Below are positions 7,056 to 15,619 of a stretch of DNA of 64,000 nt, piece by piece. Each line of letters begins with the position of its first letter. Position 1 is the first letter of the stretch. The notes beneath the pieces were generated by a model. The model made no database searches. It had not been told where the DNA came from and saw nothing but the letters and a program-made list of their open reading frames with translations. A program made the translations under genes and the position numbers. The DNA comes from Ga0077560 sp046330435 (GTDB lineage: Bacteria; Actinomycetota; Thermoleophilia; Miltoncostaeales; Miltoncostaeaceae), in assembly GCA_046330435.1 (NCBI GenBank), contig JAXLST010000015.1, forward strand, positions 1-64,000, in the 5' to 3' direction.

Positions 7056-8234
7056 TCAGCCCGTCAGGGCGACCGCCGGCAGGGCCTCCCCCGCCGCCAC
7101 CTCGCCGGCACCGGCCGGCACCGCCGCGATGTGCGTCGCCGCCGCCAGCGACGTGATGTCGTGCGACGCCTGCCGCGCCGCGGGCACCAGGCCGTCCGCC
7201 GTGAGCTCGCAGCGGATGAGGTCCGTGCGCGGCGTGGGACTGCGGTACGCGACCGCCAGGGGCGCCGCCGACCAGCGGTCCGCGCACCCCAGCAGCGGGC
7301 GCCCGAACACCGAGAAGCACACCACGGCCGACACAGGGTTCCCCGGCAGCGCCATCACCACGGCATCCTCCCCACGCCCCAGCCACAGCGGGTGCCCAGG
7401 TCGGATCTCCACGCCCCAGAACACCTCCCGCACCCCGAGGTCGGCCAGGGCGGGCCGCAGGTGGTCGTGGTCCCCCACCGACGCGCCGCCGGTGGAGAAC
7501 ACCACGTCCGCCGAGGCGAGGGCCTCGGCCAGCGCGTCCCGCGTGGCGGCGTGGTCGTCCGGGACATAGCTGCACAGCACCACCTCGGCCCCCGCGGCGG
7601 CGGCCAGCGCCGGCACCGCGGTGCCGTTGATGTCCCACACCTGCCCCTGCAGCAGCGGCGCACCAACCGGCACCACCTCGCCGCCGCTCACCAGCACCGC
7701 GACCCGCGGCCGCCGCACGCACGACACGAACGGGTGCCCCGCCCCCGCGACGGCGCCCAGCTGGTGGGCGGCCAGCCGGTGCCCGGAGGACAGCAGCATG
7801 TCGCCGGCACGGGCGTCCTCACCCCGGCCGCGCACGAACTGCCCGGGCCGCGCCTGCGGCACCTGGGCCTGCAGGCCCTCATCGTCCACGACCTCCCGCT
7901 GCACCACCGCGTCCGCGCCGTCGGGGAGGGCCGCGCCCGTGGAGATGCGCAGCGCCTGCCCGGGGCCCAGATGGCCGGTCCACGGCTCGCCCGCCGCGCT
8001 CTCGCCCACCACCCGCAGCAGCCCGGGGGTGTCCGCCGCCCGCACCGCGAAGCCGTCCATCGCGGAGTTCGTGAACGGCGGGTGGTCGGCCAGCACGTGG
8101 ACGTCCTCGGCCAGCGTCCGCCCCTCGGCGAGCCGGAGTTCCACCGGCTCGCTGCCGAGCCGGACGGCGTGCTCGCGCGCCAGCTCCAGCGCGCGTTCGA
8201 AGGTGATGTCGCGTTCACCGGCGATGACGGACAT
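7056..8234 (-). CDS. moeA: Molybdopterin molybdotransferase MoeA
   Basis: MoeA inserts molybdate into adenylylated molybdopterin, the metal-loading step of molybdenum cofactor synthesis in the cytoplasm. The 392 residues match the family in length and order: N-terminal TFERALELAREHA, the hallmark NSAMDGFAVRAADT near residue 57, the ISTGAALPDGADAVVQRE segment, STGGASVGDHDHL in the MoCF/MogA-like domain, and ALPGNPVSAVVCF followed by the C-terminal beta-barrel. It is encoded with a 173-residue unknown gene and divergently from mobA, so the locus supports molybdenum enzymes encoded elsewhere. Confidence 0.93.
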   Translation of the reverse strand: MSVIAGERDITFERALELAREHAVRLGSEPVELRLAEGRTLAEDVHVLADHPPFTNSAMDGFAVRAADTPGLLRVVGESAAGEPWTGHLGPGQALRISTGAALPDGADAVVQREVVDDEGLQAQVPQARPGQFVRGRGEDARAGDMLLSSGHRLAAHQLGAVAGAGHPFVSCVRRPRVAVLVSGGEVVPVGAPLLQGQVWDINGTAVPALAAAAGAEVVLCSYVPDDHAATRDALAEALASADVVFSTGGASVGDHDHLRPALADLGVREVFWGVEIRPGHPLWLGRGEDAVVMALPGNPVSAVVCFSVFGRPLLGCADRWSAAPLAVAYRSPTPRTDLIRCELTADGLVPAARQASHDITSLAAATHIAAVPAGAGEVAAGEALPAVALTG

Positions 8235-8258
8235 GCTGCCATCCCCCGGGCGGGTGTG

Positions 8259-8780
8259 TCAGCCGCCGCCCGCCTGAGAGAAGGCCAGCACGACGTCCAG
8301 CGAGGCGAGCTCGATGCCCGCGTCAGCGGCCACCGCGATGATCTCCTCGGTGGACATCCCGCCCACCAGGGCCCGCCGCACCGACGCGTCGAACTCCCGC
8401 CGGGCGGCCGTGAGGACCTGCCGGAGCCGGCTCACGTGCCCCACGGGCATCTCGCCCTCGGAGCGCACCATCAGGTTGTCCTCGACGAACGACAGGGTCG
8501 CCGCGTCGCAGGCCAGCCGGCCCGCGGAGCGCCGCCGGGCGAGGATCCCCGCCTCCGGAAGGACCGTGCGGTGGACGTCGTCGAGGGACGCGCCGGCCTC
8601 GATGGCGATCGCGACCGCCGCCTCCGCCGCCCGCGCCAGCGATCCGAACGGATCGTCGCGCAGGGAGCCGCTGCGCATGAGTTCGTGTTCCTCGCTCCGC
8701 GCCAACTCCGCGCACAGGCGCCTGACCTCGGCGAGCCCTGCCTGCGTGATGGAGCCGTGAGGTTCGTTGAGTGCCGCCAT
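8259..8780 (-). CDS. Unknown helical protein between moeA and mobA
   Basis: This 173-residue, mostly alpha-helical protein lies 24 bp upstream of moeA in the same direction and so is probably co-transcribed. Visible segments are LAEVRRLCAELARSEEHEL, a middle with VEDNLMVRSEGEMPVGHVSRLRQVL, and a C-terminal helix-turn-helix-like stretch (GMSTEEIIAVAADAGIELASLDVVL). The tail resembles a small DNA-binding unit, so a regulator of the cofactor genes is possible, but I do not recognise the family. Its start lies back to back with mobA. Confidence 0.6.
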   Translation of the reverse strand: MAALNEPHGSITQAGLAEVRRLCAELARSEEHELMRSGSLRDDPFGSLARAAEAAVAIAIEAGASLDDVHRTVLPEAGILARRRSAGRLACDAATLSFVEDNLMVRSEGEMPVGHVSRLRQVLTAARREFDASVRRALVGGMSTEEIIAVAADAGIELASLDVVLAFSQAGGG

Positions 8781-8856
8781 GGGTCACTCTGTCCCGCGGC
8801 GCGGGCGGTGCGAATCCGTTCGGCCCGTGAACGCGGACGCGCCTTTCCCGCAGGTC

Positions 8857-9474
8857 ATGATGCGGGTGATGGACATGGACGGGATCGTGATCGCCGGGGG
8901 TGCCGGGCGGCGCCTGGGCGGCCCCAAGGCGCTCGCCACGCTGGGCGGCAGGACGCTCGCCGAGATCGCGGTCGCCGCGCTCGCCGCCCACTGCGCGCGG
9001 GTGATGGTGGTGACGCGGCCGGGCATCGTCCTGCCGGAACTCCCCGCCGAGACGCTCCTGGACCGCCCCGGTCCGGACGCGCCCCTGACGGGCCTGGCCA
9101 CCGGCCTGGCGGCCGCCCGCACGCCGTCGGTGCTGGTGCTGGCGTGCGACCTGCCGCTCGCGGGGACCGTGCTGGAACGGCTTGCGGCGGCCGACGGCGC
9201 GAACGCGGCGATGGCCGTGGATCCCGATGGCCATCGGCAACCGCTGTGCGCACGTTATCCCACCAAGGTTACGCTGGCGGCGGCCGACACCCTGCTCGCG
9301 GGCGGCGAGGCGCGGCTCATGCGCCTTGCGGACGCCGTCGCGCCACGGGAAGTTCCGGCGACCGCCGACGAGCTGCTGAACGTCAACACGCCGGACGACC
9401 TGGCGCGGGCGGCCGCGCTGCGAGGGGACCGGACATGGACGGCCCCGAGCCGTCCAGCGCCCGGCGCAGGCTGA
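8857..9474 (+). CDS. mobA: Molybdenum cofactor guanylyltransferase MobA
   Basis: MobA joins GMP from GTP to molybdopterin to make the dinucleotide cofactor of DMSO-reductase-type enzymes. The N-terminal nucleotide-binding loop IVIAGGAGRRLGGPKAL is diagnostic. LLDRPGPDAPLTGLATGL and the metal-binding LACDLPLAG follow in order, then HRQPLCARYP and a C-terminal LLNVNTPDDL. I chose ATG 8857; 8869 is also possible. A start at 8767 would overlap the divergent gene and add residues absent from the family. The last 92 bp overlap the convergent glycosidase gene. Confidence 0.88.
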   Translation: MMRVMDMDGIVIAGGAGRRLGGPKALATLGGRTLAEIAVAALAAHCARVMVVTRPGIVLPELPAETLLDRPGPDAPLTGLATGLAAARTPSVLVLACDLPLAGTVLERLAAADGANAAMAVDPDGHRQPLCARYPTKVTLAAADTLLAGGEARLMRLADAVAPREVPATADELLNVNTPDDLARAAALRGDRTWTAPSRPAPGAG

Positions 9475-10525
9475 GCACCCGCTCCAGGGACGCGCGGGCG
9501 CGGGCCTCCGACACCGTGCCGTCCCGCAGGCCCAGGGCGATCCCGTCGGCGGCGGCGCGGGCGGCCGCCGGGTCGGCGTAGAGCAGGAGGTCCACCCCGG
9601 CGCCGGCGGCGAGCACCGCGACCGTGCCGTGGTCCCCGGACGCCTCCAGCGCGGGCGTGTCGAGGGCGTCGCTCACCACGACCCCCTCGAAGCCCAGGCG
9701 CTCCCGCAGCTCGCCCTCCACCACACGGGGGTTCAGGGCGGCGGGCCGCGGGCCGAACGCCCGGTACCCGGCGGTGCCGACCATCACCAGCGGCACACCC
9801 CTGGCGATGAGCGCGCGGTACGGCCGCTCGTCGGCGCGCCGGAGCTCCGCCCCGGGGGTGGTGAGGGTGACCGCGATGTCGTCGGTGGTGCGGATGGCCG
9901 GGCCGAGGCCCGGGAAGTGCTTGGGCGCGGCGAGCACGCCCCACGGTGCCATCCCGAGTGCGAACGCCACCGCGCGCCGCGCCACCTGCACGGGCGACCG
10001 GCCGAAGCTGCGCCCCTGGGCGGCGATGACCGATCCCGGCCGGGCGAGGTCGACAACCGGGGCGAGGTTGACGTTGACCCCGGCGCGGCACAGCAGCCGC
10101 CCGGCGCCGTCACCCGCGGCGCGCGACGCCGCGACCGGCCGGGCCGACAGGCGGCCCGCCCCCGCCTCCGGCGCGCCGGTGAGGCGCCGCACCGGCCCGC
10201 CCTCCTGGTCGGTCATCACCAGCAGGGGCGCGTCGAACGCGGCGGGGCGCGGGATGGCCTGCAGCTCGTCGGTGAGGCGGCGCACAGCGGCGGCGTCCGT
10301 GCCGTTGCCGGCGAACAGCAGCACGGCACCCGCCTCCCCGCGGCGGATGCGGTCCCGCAACCAGGAGGGCACGGTGGTTCCGGCGAAGGGGTACACCACC
10401 CGCTGGCCGGCGAGCTGCGCCGGTCCCGGAGGGGGCTGCCCGGCGCCGCACGCCACGCCCGGCAGGGTCGCCATCACGATTGCGATGGCGGCGAAAAAGG
10501 AGGAGCTTTGGATTCGACGTCGCAT
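9383..10525 (-). CDS. Exported glycoside hydrolase family 3 (NagZ-like beta-hexosaminidase)
   Basis: The 380-residue protein has an N-terminal export signal (SSFFAAIAIVMATLPGVACGAG), possibly a lipoprotein signal, although the residue three before the Cys is Gly. The GH3 barrel follows: LLVMTDQEGGPVRRL, GVNVNLAPVVDLARPGSVIAAQGRSFG, the KHFPGLGP loop that carries the His of NagZ enzymes, and VVVSDALDTPAL with the catalytic Asp. NagZ enzymes remove N-acetylglucosamine from cell-wall fragments. An exported form would act on peptidoglycan or other beta-hexosaminides outside the membrane. The start is ATG 10525; longer readings run into the neighbouring gene. Confidence 0.85.
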   Translation of the reverse strand: MRRRIQSSSFFAAIAIVMATLPGVACGAGQPPPGPAQLAGQRVVYPFAGTTVPSWLRDRIRRGEAGAVLLFAGNGTDAAAVRRLTDELQAIPRPAAFDAPLLVMTDQEGGPVRRLTGAPEAGAGRLSARPVAASRAAGDGAGRLLCRAGVNVNLAPVVDLARPGSVIAAQGRSFGRSPVQVARRAVAFALGMAPWGVLAAPKHFPGLGPAIRTTDDIAVTLTTPGAELRRADERPYRALIARGVPLVMVGTAGYRAFGPRPAALNPRVVEGELRERLGFEGVVVSDALDTPALEASGDHGTVAVLAAGAGVDLLLYADPAAARAAADGIALGLRDGTVSEARARASLERVLSLRRALDGSGPSMSGPLAARPPAPGRPAC

Positions 10526-10573
10526 GAGACGCCGAAAGGCTCTCACGTGCGCCCACCGGGGCGCTGAGGTCAC

Positions 10574-11740
10574 ATGGCCGAGGACGAACCCACCGTACCC
10601 CCCGCAATGGACGCTTCCGAACACGAGCCTGCCTTCGGCCCCGCCGCCGAGATCGCGCGCCTCCTGGACGCGACGGAGGAGCGCATCACCACGCTCCGCG
10701 ACGCTCTGGACCGCAGCGAGAAGCGGCTGCAGTCGGTCATCGACGCCCTGCCGATCGGCATCGCGGTGGTCTCCGAGGACCGCCGTGTGCTGGCCGCGAA
10801 CCCCGTGGCACACGCCCTGGTGCCGGACTGCGAGCCCGGCGGGGTGCTGCCCCTGGAGGGCGAGCCGCCGCTCACCGACGGCCTTGCGGCGGTGGTGCGC
10901 GTGGCGAGTGGCACCCGGCGCATCGAGGTGCGGGCGAACGCCGTCGCGTGGGACGAGACCCCGGCGTTCCTGGTGATCATCGAGGAGGCCGAGGACATGG
11001 TCACCGGGCGGCGCCTGCGGCGCTCCGGCTCGACCGCCGCCCCGGTGAGCAGCCAGGCCCTCAACGTCGCCTACCTGCCCGTGGTGGACCTGGCCAGCGG
11101 CCGCACCTCCGGCGTGGTCGCGATCCCCGCCGACGGCGGCGCGGTGACCGGCCCCGCCCTGCAGCGGCTCATCGCCCGCGCGGCGGGCGCACTGGCCGAC
11201 TGGAGCGCCGGCCGGCACGCCAGCGAGCAGCCCTTCGTGATGGTGTCCGCCCCCGGGGCGATCGCCGACGGCGGGCTCCCGCCGTTCGTGGAGGCCGTCG
11301 TGCGCCGCGCCGGCGCACCGCGGAGCCGCCTGTGGCTGCGGATCCCGGAGGCCGAGGCCGCCGCGGGCGGCGAGGCGGCCCGTGAGGCCCTCGGCGCCCT
11401 GCGCCGCGCCGGCGTGCGCACCGTGCTGGAGCGCTTCGGCGGGGGCTCCACCGCCCTGGACGCCCTGCGGACCCTGCCGGTGGACGGCGTGGTGATCGAC
11501 GCGGACCTGGTGGCCACCGGCGACTGGGCGGTCATCCAGACCGCGATGTCCGTGGCCCGTCACCTCGGGCTGGTGCCGTTCGCCTCCGGCGTGGCCGACG
11601 AGGGCGCCGCCGCGCGCCTGCGCGCACTGGGCTGCCGCAACGCGGAGGGCCCGCTGTACGGCGAGGGCGTCGCCACGCGGGACGCTGCGAGCCTGCTGGG
11701 ACGCGCCCCCGGCGACGCCCGCGAGGAACCCGCCGGCTGA
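10574..11740 (+). CDS. PAS domain plus degenerate EAL-like domain protein
   Basis: The 388-residue protein has an N-terminal coiled coil (residues 24-55), a PAS-like domain (LQSVIDALPIGIAVVSEDRRVLAANP) and a C-terminal domain with the outline of an EAL phosphodiesterase (AYLPVVDLASGRTSGVVA ... PVDGVVIDADLV ... VPFASGVAD). The EAL glutamate and the metal-binding Asn, Asp-Asp and Lys positions all appear replaced (for example LERFGGG where LDDFG is expected). I infer it cannot cleave c-di-GMP and instead senses a signal and binds ligand or a partner. GAGG lies 5 nt before the ATG. Confidence 0.7.
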   Translation: MAEDEPTVPPAMDASEHEPAFGPAAEIARLLDATEERITTLRDALDRSEKRLQSVIDALPIGIAVVSEDRRVLAANPVAHALVPDCEPGGVLPLEGEPPLTDGLAAVVRVASGTRRIEVRANAVAWDETPAFLVIIEEAEDMVTGRRLRRSGSTAAPVSSQALNVAYLPVVDLASGRTSGVVAIPADGGAVTGPALQRLIARAAGALADWSAGRHASEQPFVMVSAPGAIADGGLPPFVEAVVRRAGAPRSRLWLRIPEAEAAAGGEAAREALGALRRAGVRTVLERFGGGSTALDALRTLPVDGVVIDADLVATGDWAVIQTAMSVARHLGLVPFASGVADEGAAARLRALGCRNAEGPLYGEGVATRDAASLLGRAPGDAREEPAG

Positions 11741-11759
11741 CCGGGCGCGGGGCGCCCGG
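11741..11759. terminator. Hairpin between convergent genes
   Basis: CCGGGCGC pairs with GCGCCCGG around GGG, directly after the stop codon of the PAS/EAL gene and before the end of mscL. It can serve both directions. Confidence 0.5.
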
Positions 11760-11777
11760 CCAGCGGCCGGAGTCGTC

Positions 11778-12167
11778 CTACTTGGCGAGCAGCTCGTTCT
11801 GCCGCTCGAGCAGCGCCTTGATCTCGGCCAGGAGGTCCTCCTGCGAGGGACCGGCCGGCGGCTCCTCGGCCTTCTTGCGCTCCAGGATCGCGGTGACGGG
11901 CTTCACCACGAAGAAGAACACGGCCGCGGCGATGAACACGAACGTGAGCACGGCGGTGATGAACGCGCCGTACCGGAAGACGGCGTCGTTGATGGTGAAC
12001 GTGAGGTCGTCGAAGTTCGGCTTTCCACCGAACGCCGCGAGGATCGGCATGATCAGGTTGTCGACCAGGGCCTTCACGACGGCGGCGAACGCGGCGCCGA
12101 TGACGAAGGCGACGGCCAGCTCGAGCAGGTTCCCCTGCAGTAGGAACTTCTTGAAGTCGGCGAGCAT
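11778..12167 (-). CDS. mscL: Large-conductance mechanosensitive channel MscL
   Basis: Pentameric inner-membrane pore that opens under membrane tension to release solutes on osmotic downshock. The 129 residues show the N-terminal amphipathic helix (MLADFKKFLLQGN), TM1 with the family pattern LELAVAFVIGAAFAAVVKALVDNLIMP, a short periplasmic loop, TM2 (GAFITAVLTFVFIAAAVFFFVV) and a C-terminal charged bundle (QEDLLAEIKALLERQNELLAK). It is monocistronic and has a GGAA-type upstream region. Confidence 0.95.
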   Translation of the reverse strand: MLADFKKFLLQGNLLELAVAFVIGAAFAAVVKALVDNLIMPILAAFGGKPNFDDLTFTINDAVFRYGAFITAVLTFVFIAAAVFFFVVKPVTAILERKKAEEPPAGPSQEDLLAEIKALLERQNELLAK

Positions 12168-12311
12168 GAGGTCGTTTTCCCTTCAGGCGGGGGTGTGATG
12201 ATGGCGCGAGCCTACCCCGCACGCGGGCGGCGCTGCGACCCCCCTCCGCGTATGGGCATTCCCTCGCGGAACCGGTGACACGGGCGCCCCGCGGGAGGAC
12301 ACTTCGGTCAT

Positions 12312-12363
12312 CCCCGGAGGGCACCCGGGGACAGTGCGAGGGAGCCGGAGGGGCACCCGGCTC
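12312..12363 (-). terminator. Two adjacent hairpins downstream of the response regulator gene
   Basis: CCCCGG/CCGGGG (12312-12330) and GAGCCGG/CCGGCTC (12342-12363) form two stem-loops between the response regulator stop and mscL. They are plausible terminators for the minus-strand regulator transcript. Confidence 0.4.
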
Positions 12364-12425
12364 TCACGCCCCGGCAGGCGGCCATCGGGACGGGAACCCC
12401 GATCGCCGCCGCCGGGCCTGGCGCC

Positions 12426-13052
12426 TCACACCCCCGGGCCGATGAGCCCCGCATCGTCGGCCAGGCGCACGAGATCCGCCCGGGACGCCGCGCCCAGCGC
12501 GGCGGTCACGGCGCGCCGCCGCCGCTCAACCTCCGCGACGGCGCAGCCGAGCTTCCGGGCGATCACCGACGTGCTGTGGCCCAGGGCCACCAGGCGCAGC
12601 ACCTCGCGGTCCAGCGGCCCGAGCGCCGTCACCGCGGCCACGGCGCCGCGCACCCGGCCCCGGTGCTCCGGGCGGCGGGCCTCGGTGCCCGACAGCGCCC
12701 GGATCGCGAACGTCACCTCCTCGGAGGCCCGGCGCTTGGGCAGCACCGCGTCCGCGCCGGCCCGCAGCGCCTGGCGTTCGGACGCCGCCCCGGAGGTGAG
12801 CACCAGGAGCCGCAGGCCCGGCACCGCCGCCCGCATGGCGTCCACCGCCGACGCGCCGGACCTGCCCAGCAGGTCGCCGTCCACCACCGCCACGTCGGGC
12901 AGCGCGCCGGAGGCGGCGACCGCGTCGTCGAGGCTCTCGGCCTCCGCCACCACCGCCATCTCGGACTCGCGGTCCACGACCAGCCGCAGGCCGCGCCGCA
13001 CCAGGGGGCGGAGTTCGGCCACCAGGACCCTGATCTCGGCATCCGTTGCCAT
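12426..13052 (-). CDS. NarL/FixJ-type response regulator with atypical receiver
   Basis: The 208-residue protein has a receiver domain (about 1-120) and a LuxR-type helix-turn-helix (about 140-200: LGPLDREVLRLVALGHSTSVIARKLGCAVAEVERRRRAV). The receiver keeps a phosphoacceptor-like Asp (VAVVDGDLLG) and the Lys (VLPKRR). The usual acidic pair after the first strand is reduced: RVLVAELRPLVRRG where ADDHPLVRRG is common. Phosphorylation may thus be weak or non-canonical. It lies downstream of a HisKA_3 kinase on the same strand and is probably its partner. I chose ATG 13052; ATG 13088 is an alternative. Confidence 0.8.
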   Translation of the reverse strand: MATDAEIRVLVAELRPLVRRGLRLVVDRESEMAVVAEAESLDDAVAASGALPDVAVVDGDLLGRSGASAVDAMRAAVPGLRLLVLTSGAASERQALRAGADAVLPKRRASEEVTFAIRALSGTEARRPEHRGRVRGAVAAVTALGPLDREVLRLVALGHSTSVIARKLGCAVAEVERRRRAVTAALGAASRADLVRLADDAGLIGPGV

Positions 13053-13466
13053 GCCCGAAAGGGTTGCGCCGCCCGCGGCGGCGTTCATGAGCGGGCGGAC
13101 GGATCGCCCACCCCGGAACACCCGGCCCCGGCACCCGGGCCCGCCCCGATCACCGGTCGGCCGGGCCGCAATCGCGGGGCACCGTCCCCGCCCGCAATCC
13201 ATCGGCAGCCCCCGTCGGACAGGCCGCGGACCTTCGGCGGGCGGGGCGGTGCGAACGGCCGCTTCAGGACGGCCGTGCGGTGAGGCTCCCACCGCCACCC
13301 GGCACGGCGCATCCGGGGCGGCCCGGGTGAACCCGGCCGCCCCCTGAGGGACATCCGGTGCACCGCCCAGCAGGAAACGGGGGGTTTCCGGATCTGACCC
13401 CGCCGGTATGGCCGCACCATGCTGTTGGTGCCGGGCCGGCGCGGGGGCCAGTCCGGCACCACCGTT
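13053..13466. other. Gap between kinase and response regulator genes
   Basis: These 414 bases lie between two same-strand genes. I see no supported gene and no clear terminator; the GC content is normal for the genome. It probably contains the promoter of the regulator gene. Confidence 0.4.
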
Positions 13467-15575
13467 TCACATGCGGGACAGGTCCAGTTCGACGATGACG
13501 GCGGCGCCGCGTCCCGGGGAGGAGTCCACGTGCAGCCGGCCCCCGAGCAGGGCGACCCGTTCGCGGATCCCGGAGAGGCCGTGCCGGCTGGTGTCGGCAT
13601 CGGGGTCGAAGCCGCGGCCGTCGTCCTCGATGACCACGCGCAGCTGGTCGCCCTCCGTGGCCGCGGTCACGCTGAACGCGCCGGCGCCGCTGTGGCGGGC
13701 GACGTTGGTGAGCGCCTCCTGCACCACCCGGAAGATCGCGACCTCGGTCTCCTCCGGGAGCCCGTCGGGGAGCGCGTCGACGCTCACGTCCGCGTGGATG
13801 CCCGTGGCGCCCGAGGTGCGGAGCGCCTGCTGGGCGATGGCGGAGGCGAGCCCGTGCTCGCGCAGCGCCGCGGGCCGCAGATCGGTGATGAGGTCGTGCA
13901 GGTTGTTCGCGGCCGACACCACCTCCTTGCGCAGGTCTGTGAGCAGCTCACGGTGGGCGGGGTCGACGTCGACGTCCTCGAGGATCCGCAGGTGCAGCGA
14001 CACGGCGGTGAGGACCTGCCCGGCCTCGTCGTGCAGCTCCCGGGCGATGCGCGCCCGCTCGGCCTCCTGGGCCTGGATGGCCCGCCGGAACCCCTCCGCG
14101 GTGGCCCGCTCGTTCGCCCGGGCGAGCTGCAGCGCGACGGCGGCGTGGGCCCGCTCCCGCTCGGCGTGCATGGCGCGTTCGTTGGCGACGGCGAGGGCCA
14201 GCTGGTTCCCGACGGCCGAGAGCATCGCCCGAACGCCGTCCTCCGCGACGTCCTCTCCCGCCGTGCCGAGCGCCCCGACAAGCTCGCCGGCGACGCGCAG
14301 GGGGACGACCTCCACCGGGCACCGGGCGGCCGTGCGCAGCGCGGCGGTGAACGCGTCCACGTCGGCGGGCGTTCGCTCGCCCACCGCGAGGGCGCGCCGC
14401 GAGCGGGCCTCGGTCACGCGGATCACCAGCTCGTCGCCCTCGGCGATGGCGATGCACGCGTACTCGACGCCGCGCACCATCATCGCGTGGCCGGCGACCG
14501 ACGGCAGCAGCTCGTCGATCCCGGAGGCCTCGGTCATCCCGCGGGCCAGGACCTCCTGCAGCTCACGCACCGTGCGCTGCAGGCGCTCCAGCTCCACGAC
14601 GCGCAGGTGCTCCTCCTCCAGCCTGCGGGCGGTGGAGATGGCCGCCGCGGCCTGTGCGGCGAGGATCTCCAGGACGCGTTCGTCCTCCTCGGTGTACGGC
14701 CCGCCGGCCTTGTCGGCGAGGTACACGTTCCCGAAGACCCGGCCGGCGTGGACGATTGGCGCGCCGAGGAACGAGGTCATCACGGGGTGGCCGGGCGGGA
14801 AGCCGCACGATCGGGGGTGGTCGGAGATGCGGTCCAGGCGCAGGGTGTGGCGGTCGGTGAGCAGCACGCCCAGCACGCCGCGGCCGGTCGGCGGCTCCCC
14901 CACCATCCGGGCGGACTCCGCGTCCATGCCGGCGGTGATGAAGCGCTCGATGCCGGTGCCGGACGGGTCGAGGACCCCCAGGGCCGCGTATCGCGAGTCC
15001 AGCAGGCGGCGGGCGCTCTCCAGCAGCGTGTTGAGGATCTCGTCGAGCGACGGCTCGCCGGCGAGGAGGATGCCGGTCTCCAGCAATTCCCCGGTGCGCG
15101 GATCGGCGGGGGGCGGGGCGACCTGTGGCTGGGCGACGGTGCGGGCGCGCAGCTCGGCGAGCCCCTGCGCCAGCGTCCCCGCGGGGAGGTCGGGGATGGC
15201 GTGCACCCCGACGAGCAGTTCGGTCACCGGTGCGGACGCCGGCGTGAGCCGGGCCACGAAGGCGGTGCCGTCGGCCACCGGCCGGTCGTCGCCCCACAGG
15301 CCCAGGACCGCCTCGTGACGGGCGGACCCCACGCGCCACACGCTGAAGCCCCTGCGGCCGCGGGCGACCGACTCCAGCGCCCGGATCGCCGCGGTGGAGG
15401 CCGGCGGCGGTCGGCGGCGGGTGCCGGTGCGGACCTCCGGCGGGCCGCCCTCGGGGATGCGCACCAGCAGGCAGGCCTCCAGGCCCAGGGCGGTGCGGGC
15501 GTCCCTGAGACGGGCGGACGGCGTGGCCGTCCGGCGGGCGGGCGTCCGTCGCCGTGTGGTGGAGTGCTGTCGCAT
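13467..15575 (-). CDS. GAF-domain sensor histidine kinase, NarL/DesK type (HisKA_3)
   Basis: Of the 702 residues the first 150 are of unknown fold. A GAF domain follows (about 165-330, LDEILNTLLESARRLLDSRYAALGVLD ... GRVFGNVYLADK), then a second GAF-like region (about 350-480). The dimerisation/phosphoacceptor helix is RARIARELHDEAGQ (HisKA_3 type). The C-terminal ATPase has VVQEALTNVARHSGA, EDDGRGFD and GLSGIRERVALLGG. It has no membrane segment, so it is a cytoplasmic sensor of a small ligand, gas or redox state. Its likely target is the response regulator downstream. I chose ATG 15575; GTG 15602 is possible but sits only 18 bp from the divergent start. Confidence 0.88.
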   Translation of the reverse strand: MRQHSTTRRRTPARRTATPSARLRDARTALGLEACLLVRIPEGGPPEVRTGTRRRPPPASTAAIRALESVARGRRGFSVWRVGSARHEAVLGLWGDDRPVADGTAFVARLTPASAPVTELLVGVHAIPDLPAGTLAQGLAELRARTVAQPQVAPPPADPRTGELLETGILLAGEPSLDEILNTLLESARRLLDSRYAALGVLDPSGTGIERFITAGMDAESARMVGEPPTGRGVLGVLLTDRHTLRLDRISDHPRSCGFPPGHPVMTSFLGAPIVHAGRVFGNVYLADKAGGPYTEEDERVLEILAAQAAAAISTARRLEEEHLRVVELERLQRTVRELQEVLARGMTEASGIDELLPSVAGHAMMVRGVEYACIAIAEGDELVIRVTEARSRRALAVGERTPADVDAFTAALRTAARCPVEVVPLRVAGELVGALGTAGEDVAEDGVRAMLSAVGNQLALAVANERAMHAERERAHAAVALQLARANERATAEGFRRAIQAQEAERARIARELHDEAGQVLTAVSLHLRILEDVDVDPAHRELLTDLRKEVVSAANNLHDLITDLRPAALREHGLASAIAQQALRTSGATGIHADVSVDALPDGLPEETEVAIFRVVQEALTNVARHSGAGAFSVTAATEGDQLRVVIEDDGRGFDPDADTSRHGLSGIRERVALLGGRLHVDSSPGRGAAVIVELDLSRM

Positions 15576-15619
15576 CGCCTGTTCCCCGGGAACTCCGGCC
15601 ACGCTACACCCTTCTCGGG

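Noticed and set aside
7131..9581. 816-codon plus-strand frame across moeA
   Set aside because: It is antisense to moeA and the adjacent gene, Arg/Pro-rich and without any recognisable domain.
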